A stretch of DNA of 64,000 nucleotides, taken from Isoetes taiwanensis (Eukaryota > Streptophyta > Lycopodiopsida > Isoetales > Isoetaceae). Every line of letters starts with the position of its first letter. Position 1 is the stretch's first letter. The stretch spans positions 5,015,001 to 5,079,000 of the forward strand of contig JAJEKV010000049.1 of the NCBI GenBank assembly GCA_021234155.1. The letters run 5' to 3'. The notes under the pieces are model-generated. The model made no database searches. It worked only from the letters and a program-made list of their open reading frames with translations, and was not told the DNA's origin. Positions 24,262-35,517 of the stretch are shown here, in pieces. The position numbers and the translations under genes are program-made.

Positions 24262-24985
24262 ACCTTTAAGATCTTAGCTTGGAATGTGTACCGCGGACTC
24301 ATCAAAGCTAAAATTGATGCCATCAAGTAATGTTTGGAAAGAGGCGATGTATTGCTTTTTTCAGAGACTTGGGACATCAATCCCAAAGTCTTCCAAGTAT
24401 TAATGGTTTTAGCTTACTTGGATCAGTGTGGAATCATAAAGAGCGGGGCAGAGGTTTTGGTGGATTAATAGTATATATCCATGGCGGTTTGGAGCAAAGG
24501 ATATCCATTGTTGAGACTCATAAATTTAATTTAAATATATGTGGTTGAAGATTGAAATGCCGGAACAAGCCAATTTACTTAGCATCGTGCTATTTTGCAC
24601 CATTATCCATGCCAATATATCTTTGGACCCGGGGGATGGATCGGGACCTACCTTTACATAGTCTATGTTAGGATGTTTTTAAAGATTCGAGGATTGGTGA
24701 AGTGATCTTGGTGGGATTTTAATGCAAGAACCAAGGGTTCACAATCTATCGCTTTTGAGAAATTGGGTGATGCTTTATTGGAAGAATATATAGAGGATGA
24801 GTTCATGAGACAAACCAATGATGTTGTTATGAACAGGTTGGGGGAGCATTTGGTAGAATTGGGCACCATATGCAGCTTTGAGAATCTTGAATGGTATTCA
24901 TAAGTACCCTATTCATGCGCATCCACATGCTTCCGCCACAAGGGTGAAACAATAGATTATCTTCTTGCGGATATAGGTGCTTCTT
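24262..24985 (+). pseudogene. LINE endonuclease domain
   Basis: FKILAWNVYRGLIKAKIDAI begins at about 24264 and continues LERGDVLLFSETWD, matching the N-terminal N and E residues of the endonuclease fold. DFNART at about 24715 is the GDFNAR motif with Trp in place of Gly. TIDYLLAD at about 24945 is the IDY motif near the end. Several stops and at least two frame changes separate them. Confidence 0.75.
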
Positions 24986-25035
24986 CCATTGCACATTTTA
25001 AAATTTGTGAAAAAGGCTCTTGAATCTGATCATCT

Positions 25036-25491
25036 TTGGACTACGGGTTTGAGCTCAAGGGGAGGCCCTCGAACCGAACAAGCCAATATCTTACATCATC
25101 AAGGTTGAGATTAGAGACTACGAAAAGCAAATGCAAGATCATAATCTTTGTTGAAGAACTAATTAAGCAAGGTGATTGGAAGAGGATCTTGAGCAAGATC
25201 GAGTTGCTATCGAGTTTACTTCTTCAAGCTGCATCAAAGGTATTTGGTTTTACCAAAAGTAGAGTTAATAAACCTCATAATAGTTGGTGGGATGATGAAT
25301 GTCGGATTGCAAGAGCAAAGCTTCCTGTGGGCTGCAAAATTAAACCTAAATGGTACAAAACATTGATAAGGAATAAGAAACGCGGTTGTTTTTTCGGAAA
25401 AAGGCAAATTGAGTTGAATAATTGGTTCAAAGATCATCCAAAAGCATTCGAACGGTGCTCAGGCCAATCTAACAATCTGATCTTGACTTGA
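25036..25491 (+). pseudogene. LINE linker between endonuclease and RT
   Basis: A 151-codon open frame: LIKQGDWKRILSKIELLSS, then NSWWDDECRIARAKLPV, the WWxxEC motif of this segment, then basic residues. It is the longest uninterrupted piece of the element. Confidence 0.7.
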
Positions 25492-25559
25492 ATGAGTTAT
25501 TAAAGCTGGTGAGATCTTTATTTCTCGCAACATACATCCAAACATGCCCTTTATTGAAA

Positions 25560-26520
25560 CTGGGGCTGACCTATTTTCTCCTACCGAGGTTGAGGATAAG
25601 TTGAGCATCATGAAGAATGGAAAAGCTGCGGACCCAGATGGTATATCAGTGGAGTTGTTGAAATGGGGAGGAGATGAGTTAGTGAATATGGTCACCAGTT
25701 GCTAAATGAAGCACCTGAAGCCGCAGTTTGCCACATTCATGGAGAAGGAATCGAGTTGTACCTATACATAAATCCCAGGCCGAAATGGGATGTTCATAAT
25801 TATAGAACTATTATGGTCGGGAAGCACTTTTACCAAATTATTAGGTGGATTGTTGGAAAACAGGATCAGTTCATGGGCCGAGGTTAATGGGCAAAGAGCT
25901 TCTTGCCCCAGCGGATTCGAAAGTATCATAGCACACTTGATCATGCTTTATCCCTCCGGGTGCTATTTGAAAAAGCCTAAAAACCTAGGAAATCTCTGTA
26001 CCTTGCCTTCGTTGATTTTTCTAAGGCTTTTGATCTCGTCCCTTGAGATGGCACAGGTGATAGAATGAAAAATATTGGAGTTCAAAGGAGCTCCCGAGCT
26101 CTATGAAGAGGTAATTGCCAAAGTCTCGTGGATCACGAGTTCGAGGTTAGAAATACAATCGAGTGCAACAAAGGTTGTCCTCTCGCCCGATGCTTTTCGA
26201 TTATATATCGATGAGCTTAAGGATTGGCTTAAACATAAATGCTTGGCCTGGAACATGTATAGGCGACCTTTTGGTTCAACTTGCTTCTTTGAGATGATGT
26301 GGTCCTCATAGCGCATGATCTGACTCCGGTTACAGGAGCATTTGGTTAACCTTGAATCCTTTTGTGATGCAAAGAAGATGAATGTCAATTTGCAAGTCTA
26401 AAACAATGGTAGTGGGCGCCGTTGTCGGACCAACCTTCACATCTGGAGGAGCACCTTTGGAAATGGTAAGTTGTTATAAATACCTTGGATTAGAGTTTTA
26501 GTGTGACTATAAATGGAAAA
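25560..26520 (+). pseudogene. LINE reverse transcriptase remnant
   Basis: KAADPDGISVELLKWGG at about 25622-25672 is the KxxGPDG-type motif that opens LINE RTs (Gly changed to Asp). ENRISSWAEVNGQRASCPSG at about 25856-25915 corresponds to the R....W....xxQxGF.xG block. YKYLGLEF at about 26475-26497 is the post-RT YLG motif. The catalytic YADD box could not be located, so it is mutated or deleted. Confidence 0.7.
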
Positions 26521-27164
26521 AATGCATAAAGAAAAAGAGTAACTGGAGGTAGATCGCCTTTTATATAATATAAAATGAAAATGTCATAAGATTGGGTTGT
26601 TGGATTGGAGTTTGAAAAAGTGTTGTTTAAAAACGTTGGTGCAATCGGTAATTTTATATGGAGCTCCTATATGGGGCCCATCTATTTCTACAGGTTTATG
26701 GTAGGAAATAGAATCGATTACTAAAATCATTCCTACAAGAGGAGCTTGCTGTGTGAAAAAAAAGATCCCATATCCTATCTTTGGCATTGGCTGGCCTTAT
26801 TCATTTGAGAAGTTGAGGCGCTTTACCAAGCGATCAATTTTGTTAATAGAATAAAAAGTACGACTTTCAAGAGGGCTTTGATTGATTCTTCATCTTAAGG
26901 TGGTATAATGATATAAAAATATGGTTTGGAAAGTGGGGGATCGGTGAGAATAAGCGCCTGATTGATTTAGGTGCAAAATTTGGTTCAATCTTTGGTGATT
27001 GCTAAGATATGGGAGGATAAGGGTTCGCGAATGTCAATTTATAAAGGAATTGATAAATCCAATGTTGGTTTATCACGAGGTGACTATTTGAAATCTGGTA
27101 TACCTAAGGACCTCAAATAATAATGCGAGTTAGAACTAGCTCTCACCTATTGTGTGAGACAGTG

Positions 27165-27270
27165 CAGATGGTCCAGAGTACCCCAAGGGAGCTCAGATTA
27201 TGCTCCTTTTGTGATCGAGTCAGAGTTGAGGATGAGGTCCATGCACTATTACGTTGTCCAAACTGATGAT
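27165..27270 (+). pseudogene. LINE C-terminal Cys/His motif
   Basis: LRLCSFCDRVRVEDEVHALL followed by RCPN, then a stop, encoded at about 27190-27262. This C-x2-C-x8-H-x4-C pattern is the zinc-finger-like end of many LINE ORF2 proteins and marks the element's 3' end. Confidence 0.7.
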
Positions 27271-27455
27271 ATTAGATTGAGATTTGGGATTATTAATACA
27301 CGGGACTTTGATTCTCTTATGGGAACTAATTTCTTTAAGCTTGGGCGCTTTCTTAAGTGAAATTGATTTGCATAGAACCCTGTTATTGAAGTTGAAAACA
27401 TGATTGTAACTGTTCGCTCAATGACCTTCAAGGTCCAATATGGGCGTGATAATAC

Positions 27456-27476
27456 AAAAAAAAAAAAAAAAAAAAA
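27456..27476 (+). other. LINE poly(A) tail
   Basis: A run of 21 A about 190 bp after the Cys/His motif, consistent with the 3' end of the plus-strand LINE. Confidence 0.8.
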
Positions 27477-28430
27477 TTGATTCGATTTCGTGAGAGAAAT
27501 TTTTGAATCCTACAACAATTTAGAAGCACCAACTATTTTTATTTGATCTTGTTGCACACCATTATTCCTGGAATACTTTGAAGCAATAAAAAAGAAAACA
27601 TTGTTACATGGATCTATAGACGTCATAAAATGAAAAGTTTTACGTAAAGATTTATCGTTGTGAGACAATAAGAAAGTCCTTTTTGCAACTCACGCGTTGG
27701 AGGGCTTTGATTATAACATCTTCTATAAGACGGCCTAGATCAGATGTTTTCTAATAAGCAAAATCCTTTCACTTTGGTCAAACATTTTCTATAATAAGCC
27801 CTAGACTATCTGTTTCTACTATTTGTACTGGGGCATATCTCTAGTACTGTTTACTGCATGGAATACTTTTACTGCTGATGTTATATTTTTATTTCTTTCT
27901 AATGTGATAGATTCCAATTTTTCTTTGGACGACAAAATCATTCTTTCTTCTTTATATGTCATTAATACATTTAAAGGCATATTTATTGAACGGAAGCCCT
28001 CTACTTCTAGACCGATCTTTACTTCTAGACCGATGCTTTAGATCTTCTTTTGCTTTTGAATTCATGACTATTCGGGTGGGAAAAGGTATTAGATTAAAAA
28101 TAAGTTCTTGCCAAGCAAGTCGAGGCTGATACAATGCCTTATCGCAATGTTTCATTCCTCTACAAAACCTGCTCCTCGGATGTTTGAAGGTCTCCATTAC
28201 AAAAAATATAAAATCGATCAGGGGTCTTCAAGGAGTTCTCTCATTTCTATGCTAACAAAACATGTATTTCCATTCTCTGCTCTACTAATCCTTATACTTC
28301 TTCAATGCTTCTTCCATCCGGAGAACGAAAAGATTTCTTGAAAGCCAATTCCCATAAAGCCATGGTATCAAGTATTCTATTGTCTAGAAGTAGCAATTTG
28401 AATTGATTGTCAAAACATGACTTTAAACTA
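27477..28430. other. No gene recognised
   Basis: AT-rich non-coding sequence. A 16-bp word (acttctagaccgat) is duplicated at 28003-28034. Confidence 0.4.
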
Positions 28431-28497
28431 TGATTTAAGCCACTTCACCCTCCAGCCATGGAGGGCAACCCTCCGTGCGCAGCACCTTGTTTTTTTT

Positions 28498-29605
28498 TTT
28501 TTAATTATTATTATTAATTAAGCTATTTTGCTTCAATTAAGCAATTTTGCTTGGATAGTCAATTATGGCGTAGGATAGTCTTACCCTGGATTGGGGGATC
28601 CTGGAGGTGTGATCCCGGGGCGGGATCCGGAGGGCGGTGTGATCCGGGGCCAGGATCCCAACTGATAGCTAGCAGTTAAAAGCTGCGTAGCTTTAGGGCC
28701 ATTTTTTGGCTGGATTTTTGCTTCTTGATAGCAGGCGCCTGCCCTCTCAATTATGATCCAGATCTTTTACGCACATGGTTACAAGTGGTAATATCATACT
28801 TGATGTATAGATTACAAATAAGGGTTATAGACCTCTAGAACTTATCACAGTGTTTTCCCTTTAATACATGCAAAGGAGCTTTCATGCAACTTTTACTATG
28901 ATTTATGCTCCCAACAAGGTGCCTAATGGAATGTCGGCTCTATATTATCTAAGGTATTATGCTTTTTGCCAATGGTACTTGGATTCATATAAAACCATTT
29001 GCTAGTATGGTACATATTATTATTTGCAATAATACGTAAAAGGTTTAAGAGTGTTAAATGCTTGGATGGCTTTTTTGACCTAAGATCCTAATAGAAAAAT
29101 ATTTTAGAAGCTCTAATAGCATGTTTGGGGCGGCCATGAGCAGAGAAGAAAAATCTCGAGCCATGAACAAAGAAGAAAAAGCTCGATGCTTTGGCGAGAG
29201 GCAAGGCATGATAGACTTGTCCAACATGCTTGTGGCTTATTTCCTTTGCAATTTCATGATTTTTGACTTATTCCTATACGATTCTGTTGCAAACATGCTT
29301 ATTAAGCTCCATGTCACGGTGAGGCCAAAATATATATCCCCAATCCGCTTTTGGCTAGTGGAATCGCTATGACATCTTCAAAGTCTATAATAGACAACGT
29401 AATACTGGCATTTTAATTCATCTAAAGCTATTCCTTGAAAGATTCATGATCTTATGATCCATTTGCAAAGTTGTTGAGTTTTTATGATCCAAAACCATGG
29501 CCATATCTTTGATCTATTTCTAGCTATTCATTAGAGATATGCTCTGATTCAGCCATTGCAAGTTGTTGTGGTTTATTCTTGGCCTATGTGCCTTATCAAA
29601 ATGAA
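28498..29605. repeat. Segmental duplication C, copy 1
   Basis: Matches 33636-34445 (shared words gcttcaattaa, atacttgatgtatagattac, ttggatggcttttt, gcctatgtgccttatc). Copy 1 has about 125 bp (28910-29035) absent from copy 2. Near 29135-29190 it carries two 27-bp units around gagaagaaaaatctcgagcc. It starts just after a T-tract (28490-28502). Confidence 0.75.
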
Positions 29606-31599
29606 TATCTAGCATTATAATAGCGTTTTTTATTTTTGTACTATTTTCTCTAAGGTCTTCATATGATTTGATGGTCGATTCATCATCGGGTATACTAAAT
29701 AGTATTTCTAGAGTGCACCCTTTTGTTAGCCGTTGATTTTTTTGAAAGGGGGCAAATCCCGTCAGTGGGAGGCTTGAATCTGTGGTGGAGGCTTCTTTTG
29801 TGGTGGGTGTGAATATCCTCCCATTATTTTTAGGATTTTTTTAGGGTTACGTGGATTAGGGCCATGATTGAGGTCTTAGTTTCAAAGGGTAAGGCTTGCT
29901 ATTCGATGCATTTGGTTCACGAGTGAATGGAGTCCAAAAGGGAGCTGTTGGATGCATCCCAATTTTAAAAAACATCATGCGACAATATCCAATCTCTATC
30001 TGCGAAAGTGTGATTCATTGTATATAGGGATTATGAAGGCGATGTGAAGGATTGGGAAAAATGCGACTTCTGGCAAATTTCCGGGGGCTCAAATAGCAAA
30101 ATTCGGAAAGCACCTCCGCTGTGAAAGCAATTAGCGGGATGAAGCGGAAGATATCTTCTGAGTCTGGAGCTGATAGCGGATTAAATTGGCCGAGCCATGA
30201 AGCGAGTTATTGTGCATGTGCGGATGCACCTTGCCATGGCAATCAATTCTACAAAGGGTAAGATCGGGCGACAATCATCTACCAAATAGGTTTCGTCGAC
30301 CAATAGCTGCAGCAATCAAACAGCTCATGTCCCTTTGAAATGATGTTTTATAAGCCACATATATTTCCGGGTGATACGGCATTCATCAACAACCTGCTTA
30401 GACCATTCAAAATCACACAAAAAGCAGCATCGTAGCATGCTTGGAGCAGCAACACAAGGGTTAGAAGGATTTGATGAATGGACCATAGATCAGTTAACCC
30501 AAGCTCATAATTAGGTATGTTCATCTTTATGATTGATCCATTGTTTGCTCGGTTTGCCATTACGGCTTGTGGCTATCTTGTGCAATAGAAAGATCTTAAT
30601 GAAGCGAACTAAAGAGAAAGCGGAAATCATTTACTACTAAGAGCATTGCAAATCATTGCAAATTTCTCATCTCCAAATTCATTCGTGGAGGGAATTTCTT
30701 CTATAGATAAGCTTGGATTCGTAAGTTTGGATGCACTTAATTCATCATTGTGATTTAGATGATCTGCTTTAATTCATCATTGTAATTCGGATAGAATGTA
30801 CGCCTTTGCAATGGAAGAAGGCAAGCAAATGCATTGTTACATTGCTACTACTAGGTTGCAATGAGATGTTCTTGTTTCTAGTCCCCGTCTTAGCATGTAT
30901 AGCAATCTCAACATGTATAGCAAGTCACGTAAGCCGGAGAGGCGATATAAAATTTCAACACATAGTATATTAAGAAGACAATCAAATTTATTTCACATTT
31001 GTAGATAATTCATTTCATTCTTGTTCATTGTGATATATATTGTGGTGAATATTATATTGATTATCTTGTATGCCTAGGTTACTAAAGGAGGGCCATTATA
31101 GAATGTTGGAGCAAGCGGATGGTATTTGGTGAGTGTTTGGGTTAATACATGGCCAACCTGGCATTCAATGCAGATTATAATGGCTATTTCTTTTATGTGG
31201 CATTGCAATCTTGGCAGCTCGGGGATGATTTTAAATCATATCTTGTTTTAATGCTACATATTGGATGCCAATGCCGGTTATGATTGCCATTTCTTTTGTA
31301 TTGATGCTCCCTCTTTGTGGAATTAAATTTGTTTTACATATGCCATATGCTTATGAATGCTTGCCATGGCAAAACAGGCTTGCATTGACACCAGCACATG
31401 TTACCATATGCACTAGCATATGCATGACAATGTCTGCTTTAGAATAATTTACATGATTCTTGTATTGCAATATTGAAATTACAGATAATGAATATAATGA
31501 ATATAATGAATATAATGACTACATAAAATGTACTCAATAGTTGTTTGCAATGAAAATAATTTGTTTGTCTTGATGTTATTGTGCCTTTTAGTAATTAAT
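29606..31599. other. Sequence present only in duplication copy 1
   Basis: Two kilobases separate halves C1 and D1 here, whereas the second unit (33.6-35.3 kb) joins C2 to D2 with only about 20 bp. It is therefore an insertion in copy 1 or a deletion in copy 2. No coding motif is recognised. A 9-bp repeat (aatataatg) occurs three to four times at 31487-31520. Confidence 0.45.
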
Positions 31600-31967
31600 A
31601 TTTAGGCCCATAAAGTTTACCTATGTTTGCTTTAGTTAGGGCGCGAAGGGCCCAAATTTTCTTTTAATATAACAATCAACACACAACTACCATTAACATT
31701 ATTAACACAAACCATTGCATTTAATACATTTAAATTAAAATCCCCCTTAAACCCCCTTTGGTTTGGGTGCATATTCACACGGGGGTTACGTAGGGCAGCG
31801 AGAGCTCCAAAAATATATTTACAATACATGTACAAAATTAACACCATTAAGTACATCCTCTCAAACCTTATAGTATTTTGCAAACCTTAATATACAATAT
31901 ACAAAAACTTGTATATACATACCCCACAAATGAGGATCGCTATGTACGGTCTAGATCTTGGAATAAA
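31600..31967 (-). mobile_element. Truncated inverted partner of the 61-kb foldback element
   Basis: The minus strand matches 61135-61490 closely (a 50-codon translated overlap differs at few residues). It retains one inverted-repeat arm (atattcacacgggggttac at 31770) but ends at 31967 before the other arm, at the exact junction with duplication D1. Confidence 0.7.
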
Positions 31968-32868
31968 GGGCCTTCAATCCAGGTTTGTTGATACTTTCTT
32001 CATAACCTCATTCTCCTTGGTCAAGGTTACATAAATCTAGACTGTGATTCGTGACTATGGTTAGCAATGGTTATGATCATTCTTACTTCTATACAACAGC
32101 AGCACACTGGTATCTTTGTAGCATAATGAATTATTGAAGAAGACTTCAAGGTTTATTGTTAGCACATTTATACGTATAATGCATATTGCTTAAAGTCTGA
32201 TGATAGTTATAGATGTTAAATTACTTTCAAGTCACAATTTCGTCTATCTTTCTGGTTAAATTTTACTCAGGGCGAAAGGATACAATTGGTGATCAGTGAT
32301 AAACCGAGAGACCCAATGTACCTTTTGACCCTTACAGTTTTACTGTTCTTATGCTAATTGTGTACTGATTGGCTGCATGTATGGGTTCTCTCCTCCTGTT
32401 GTCTTTTTTTTGCTCAAGAAAGAGGATGGATTATGGAAATAGAGATCTTGGCCAAAGAGTCTTGGGCGATAAATGATAAATATTTCTGGAATTTTATTGT
32501 CATGGACCATGGAGTTTTCAGTAGTCCAACACCAGATGCTACTATACCTTTAGATTGATAAGTACAAGGGTTGCTTTCATGCCCATCTTTTCAATTGTAT
32601 TTATATTGAAATGGTTTAACAATTGCGGCAGTGTTTTTTATTTAGTTCATAGTCTATGTATTTGCACAGAATTCAAGTTGATGTTGTAGACTTTTGTGAG
32701 TAATAATGATCTTCAGATTAAATTACTTAGGCTTTGGGAAAAGAGGTACTAGTCTAGGCTGGCTTGCTCAGCCTAGATAGCAGGATGATAATACCATCAG
32801 GGGATTGATCGAGGTAGATGTTGGTCTAGCGTATGCTAGTTCAGACCGTTTTTTTTTAGATACTACAT
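31968..32868. repeat. Segmental duplication D, copy 1
   Basis: Matches 34472-35348 (cttcaatccaggtttgttg, gaattattgaagaagac, gcatattgcttaaagtc). It includes one structured repeat (32271-32403) and ends in a T-tailed short repeat (32755-32868). A 40-codon frame (EIEILAKESWAINDKYFWNF) is open here but broken in the other copies. Confidence 0.75.
32271..32403 (+). repeat. Structured splice-site-like repeat, copy a
   Basis: The first 65 bases can fold as a rod: outer arms around ggcgaaagg and ccttttgaccc, and a middle stem ATTGG/CCAAT. Then atgctaattgtg and ggctgcatgta follow; here the AG of the acceptor-like CAG|GTA is mutated to CAT. Confidence 0.6.
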
Positions 32869-33027
32869 TTCACTAGGGATACCTAGTGATGCCTCTCTCT
32901 CTTATCTATAATTTAGAAGATTACTTGTAAAATTTTCCTTTGAATACTAAGCTACATGGTAATATTTTGTGCGGGTTGCATTGAGGCAATTGCCTGATGA
33001 CAGTTTAGTTGTTACATAGAATAAGGA

Positions 33028-33200
33028 GTTGGGCACTCCGAGTTATGCAAGAAGCAGAATAAAATGTCAATGGGCACATTATTGTGCCGTGCAAGTTGCT
33101 TATTATGGCATGCAAGTTACTTGGAACAAGCAGTTGGGCACTCAGAGTTATACAAGAAGCAGAATAAATTGTCAATGCGCACATTATTGTGGCGTGCACC
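33028..33200. repeat. 105-bp tandem duplication
   Basis: Units start at 33028 and 33133 (gttgggcactc, aagaagcagaataaa, cacattattgtg). They differ at about 5% of positions. The sequence around it (32869-33480) holds nothing else recognised. Confidence 0.75.
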
Positions 33201-33484
33201 AAGGTATTCTAATTATGAATAATCATTCATCAAAGACTTTGTATAATGACAGGTGCTATTATACACCAATGGCAAATGCCATTTTATGCATGTTCCAATG
33301 CCACTTGGCTATCAATCCTTACTACAAGGATATTGTTTTTATTCTTTTGCATGATGTAAGGCAATGCCCAAACGTAAATTGGCTGATGCAGAGAGGAAGT
33401 TCCTACTGCAAATATAAGCTGCAATAATACAAAGGTATATATTTGGATTTACTATATTCTGTCTGCATGGCTATATAGCTATAG

Positions 33485-33640
33485 GATATGGCGGTATCCC
33501 CACAGTAATGGTGGGGTCTTGCCATCCCTATCATTACAGTTCTATTTACAGCACTGTAATGGTTGGGTCTTGCAATACATATTATTACAGTTCTATTTAC
33601 AGGGGTCTTGTTATACTCTACGGAAGGTGGTAGGTTTTTT
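33485..33640 (+). repeat. T-tailed short repeat (SINE-like), family 2
   Basis: Ends actctacggaaggtggtagg followed by six T. It shares tcttgccatccctat and the 3' end with copies at 46375-46478 and 59225-59342. An internal 58-bp duplication (cattacagttctatttacag) is present. The size and T-tail suggest a SINE; A and B boxes are not clear. Confidence 0.45.
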
Positions 33641-34445
33641 GCTTCAATTAACCAATTTTGCTTGGACAATCAATTATGATACATAGATCTCTTCTGCAAA
33701 TAATTACAAGTGGTGATATCATACTTGATGTATAGATTACATATAAAGGTTATAGATCTCTTAGAACTTATGCATGTATTTTCCTTTAATGCATGCTTGG
33801 CAAGTGGTAGTTAACATGCAAAGGAGCTTTGCATGCAACTTTTACTATGGGTTATGGAAAAGGTTTAAGAGTGATAATTACTTGGATGGCTTTTTGACCT
33901 AAGATTCTAATAGAAAAAATATTTATGAAGCCCTAACAGCATCTGTTTGATAGCGGCCATGAACAGAGAAGAAAAATCTCGAGCCATGAATAGAGAAGAA
34001 AAATCTCGATGTTTGGTAGAGGCAAGGCATGATAGGTTATTCCAACACGCTTTTGGCTTATTCCCTTTGCAATTTCAGGATTTTGACTTATTCCCAGCAT
34101 GATTCTGTTGCAAGCAGGCTTATTAAGCTCCATGTTTTGGTGAGTCAAAATATATATCCTCAATATGTTTTTGGCTAGTTGCAATCGCTATGGCATCTTC
34201 AAAGTCTATAATAGATGCTGCAAAATCGGCCTTTTTTATCCATCTAAAACTTTGTTTCAGCCCATTTCCTTGAAGATTTATGGTCTTATGATCCATTTGC
34301 AAAGTTGCTGATATGTTTTTATGATCCAAAAAGCATGTGAAGCCATCTTTGATCTATTTCTAGCTATTCAATAGAGATATGCTATAGTTCAGCCATTGCA
34401 AGTTGCTGTAGTTTATTCTTGGCCTATGTGCCTTATCAAAATGAC
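33641..34445. repeat. Segmental duplication C, copy 2
   Basis: Counterpart of 28498-29605. It begins immediately after the T-tail of the SINE-like repeat and joins D2 near 34465. Confidence 0.75.
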
Positions 34446-34471
34446 AACATTATTTTCTACGCAACATTTGT

Positions 34472-35348
34472 GAAGCAAGAACTTCAATCCAGGTTTGTTG
34501 ATACTTTCTTCATAGCCTCATTGTCCTTGGTAGATTACACGAATGATTAGCAATGGTCCTGATCATTCTTACTTCTATACAACAGCATCACTCTGGTATC
34601 TTTGTAGCATTATGAATTATTGAAGAAGACTTCAAGATTCTTTGTTAGCATATTTATACATATAATGCATATTGCTTAAAGTCTGATGATAGGTACAGAT
34701 GTTAGAGCTTACACGGGGCAAATGGATACAATTGGCGTCGATGATAAAGTAAGACCCAATGTACCTTTTGGCCCTTGCACTTTTACCGTTCTTACGTTAA
34801 CTGTGTACTGATTGGCTGCAGGTACGGGTTCTCTCCTCCTATTGTCTCTTTTTTGCTTTTCAGGGTTTGCTTTAGGATAAAAAGGGATGGATTATGGAAA
34901 TAGAGATGCTGGCCAAAGAGCCTTGGAGCGATAAATGATAAATATTTCTGGAATTTTATTGTCATGGACCATGGAGTTTTTAGGAGTCCAACACCAAATG
35001 CTACTATGCCTTTAGATTGATAAGTATAAGGGTTGCTTTCATGCTATTTATATTTGAATGGCTTAACAATTGCCAAGTTTTAGGCAGTGTTTTTAATCTT
35101 TAGGACATTTAGTTCATAGTTTATAATATTTGCACAGAATTCAAGTTGATGTTGTAGCAGATGTCTTACTTCTTAAGACTTTGGTGAGTAAATAATGACC
35201 TTCAGATTAAATTACTTAGGCTTTGAAAAAAGAGGTATTAGTCTAGGCTGGCTTGCTTAGTCTAGATAGTAGGATGGAAATACTGCTAAGGGATTGACCG
35301 AGGTAGACGTTGGTCTAGCGTATACTAGTTTCAGGCCCGTGTTTTTTT
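34472..35348. repeat. Segmental duplication D, copy 2
   Basis: Counterpart of 31968-32868. It contains structured repeat copy b and a T-tailed short repeat (35236-35348). Confidence 0.75.
34715..34850 (+). repeat. Structured splice-site-like repeat, copy b
   Basis: Middle stem ATTGG/CCAAT and outer arm ccttttggccc are kept. The branch-like gttaactg is followed by attggctgcag (ending 34821) and gtacgg (from 34822). Confidence 0.65.
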
Positions 35349-35517
35349 CTTTTTTTTGAAATATTGATGTCCAATAGGGAACTATAACTTCTTTTAATAT
35401 ATGTATTCTTAATTCTAGTAATATACAGAGATCCTTTAGGACTCCAGATGATATCTTCCCGCTCATATTATAAGTTGAACAATGGGACCGAACTATGGGG
35501 TTAATTCAATTTAAATG
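34840..35517. repeat. Repeat A, copy 1 (interrupted copy)
   Basis: Matches 41149-41829 at very high identity. It ends at ttaaatg (35517), where a LINE is inserted. In the other copy repeat B follows directly. Confidence 0.85.

Larger units (their letters stand above)
23540..27476 (+). mobile_element. Nearly full-length decayed LINE, plus strand
   Basis: An ORF1-like region, endonuclease, linker, reverse transcriptase, a C-terminal Cys/His motif and a poly(A) tail occur in the canonical order over about 4 kb. Every domain carries stops and frameshifts. The 5' end is uncertain and may extend to about 23180. The poly(A) end separates it from the minus-strand LINE at 35.5 kb, which ends in a pentanucleotide repeat, so at least two LINE lineages are present. 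Confidence 0.8.

Noticed and set aside
28560-28665. GC-rich gatcc-rich palindromic block as a regulatory hairpin
   Set aside because: Probably a decayed short-repeat head next to a T-tailed family; no second copy could be aligned to support a conserved structure.
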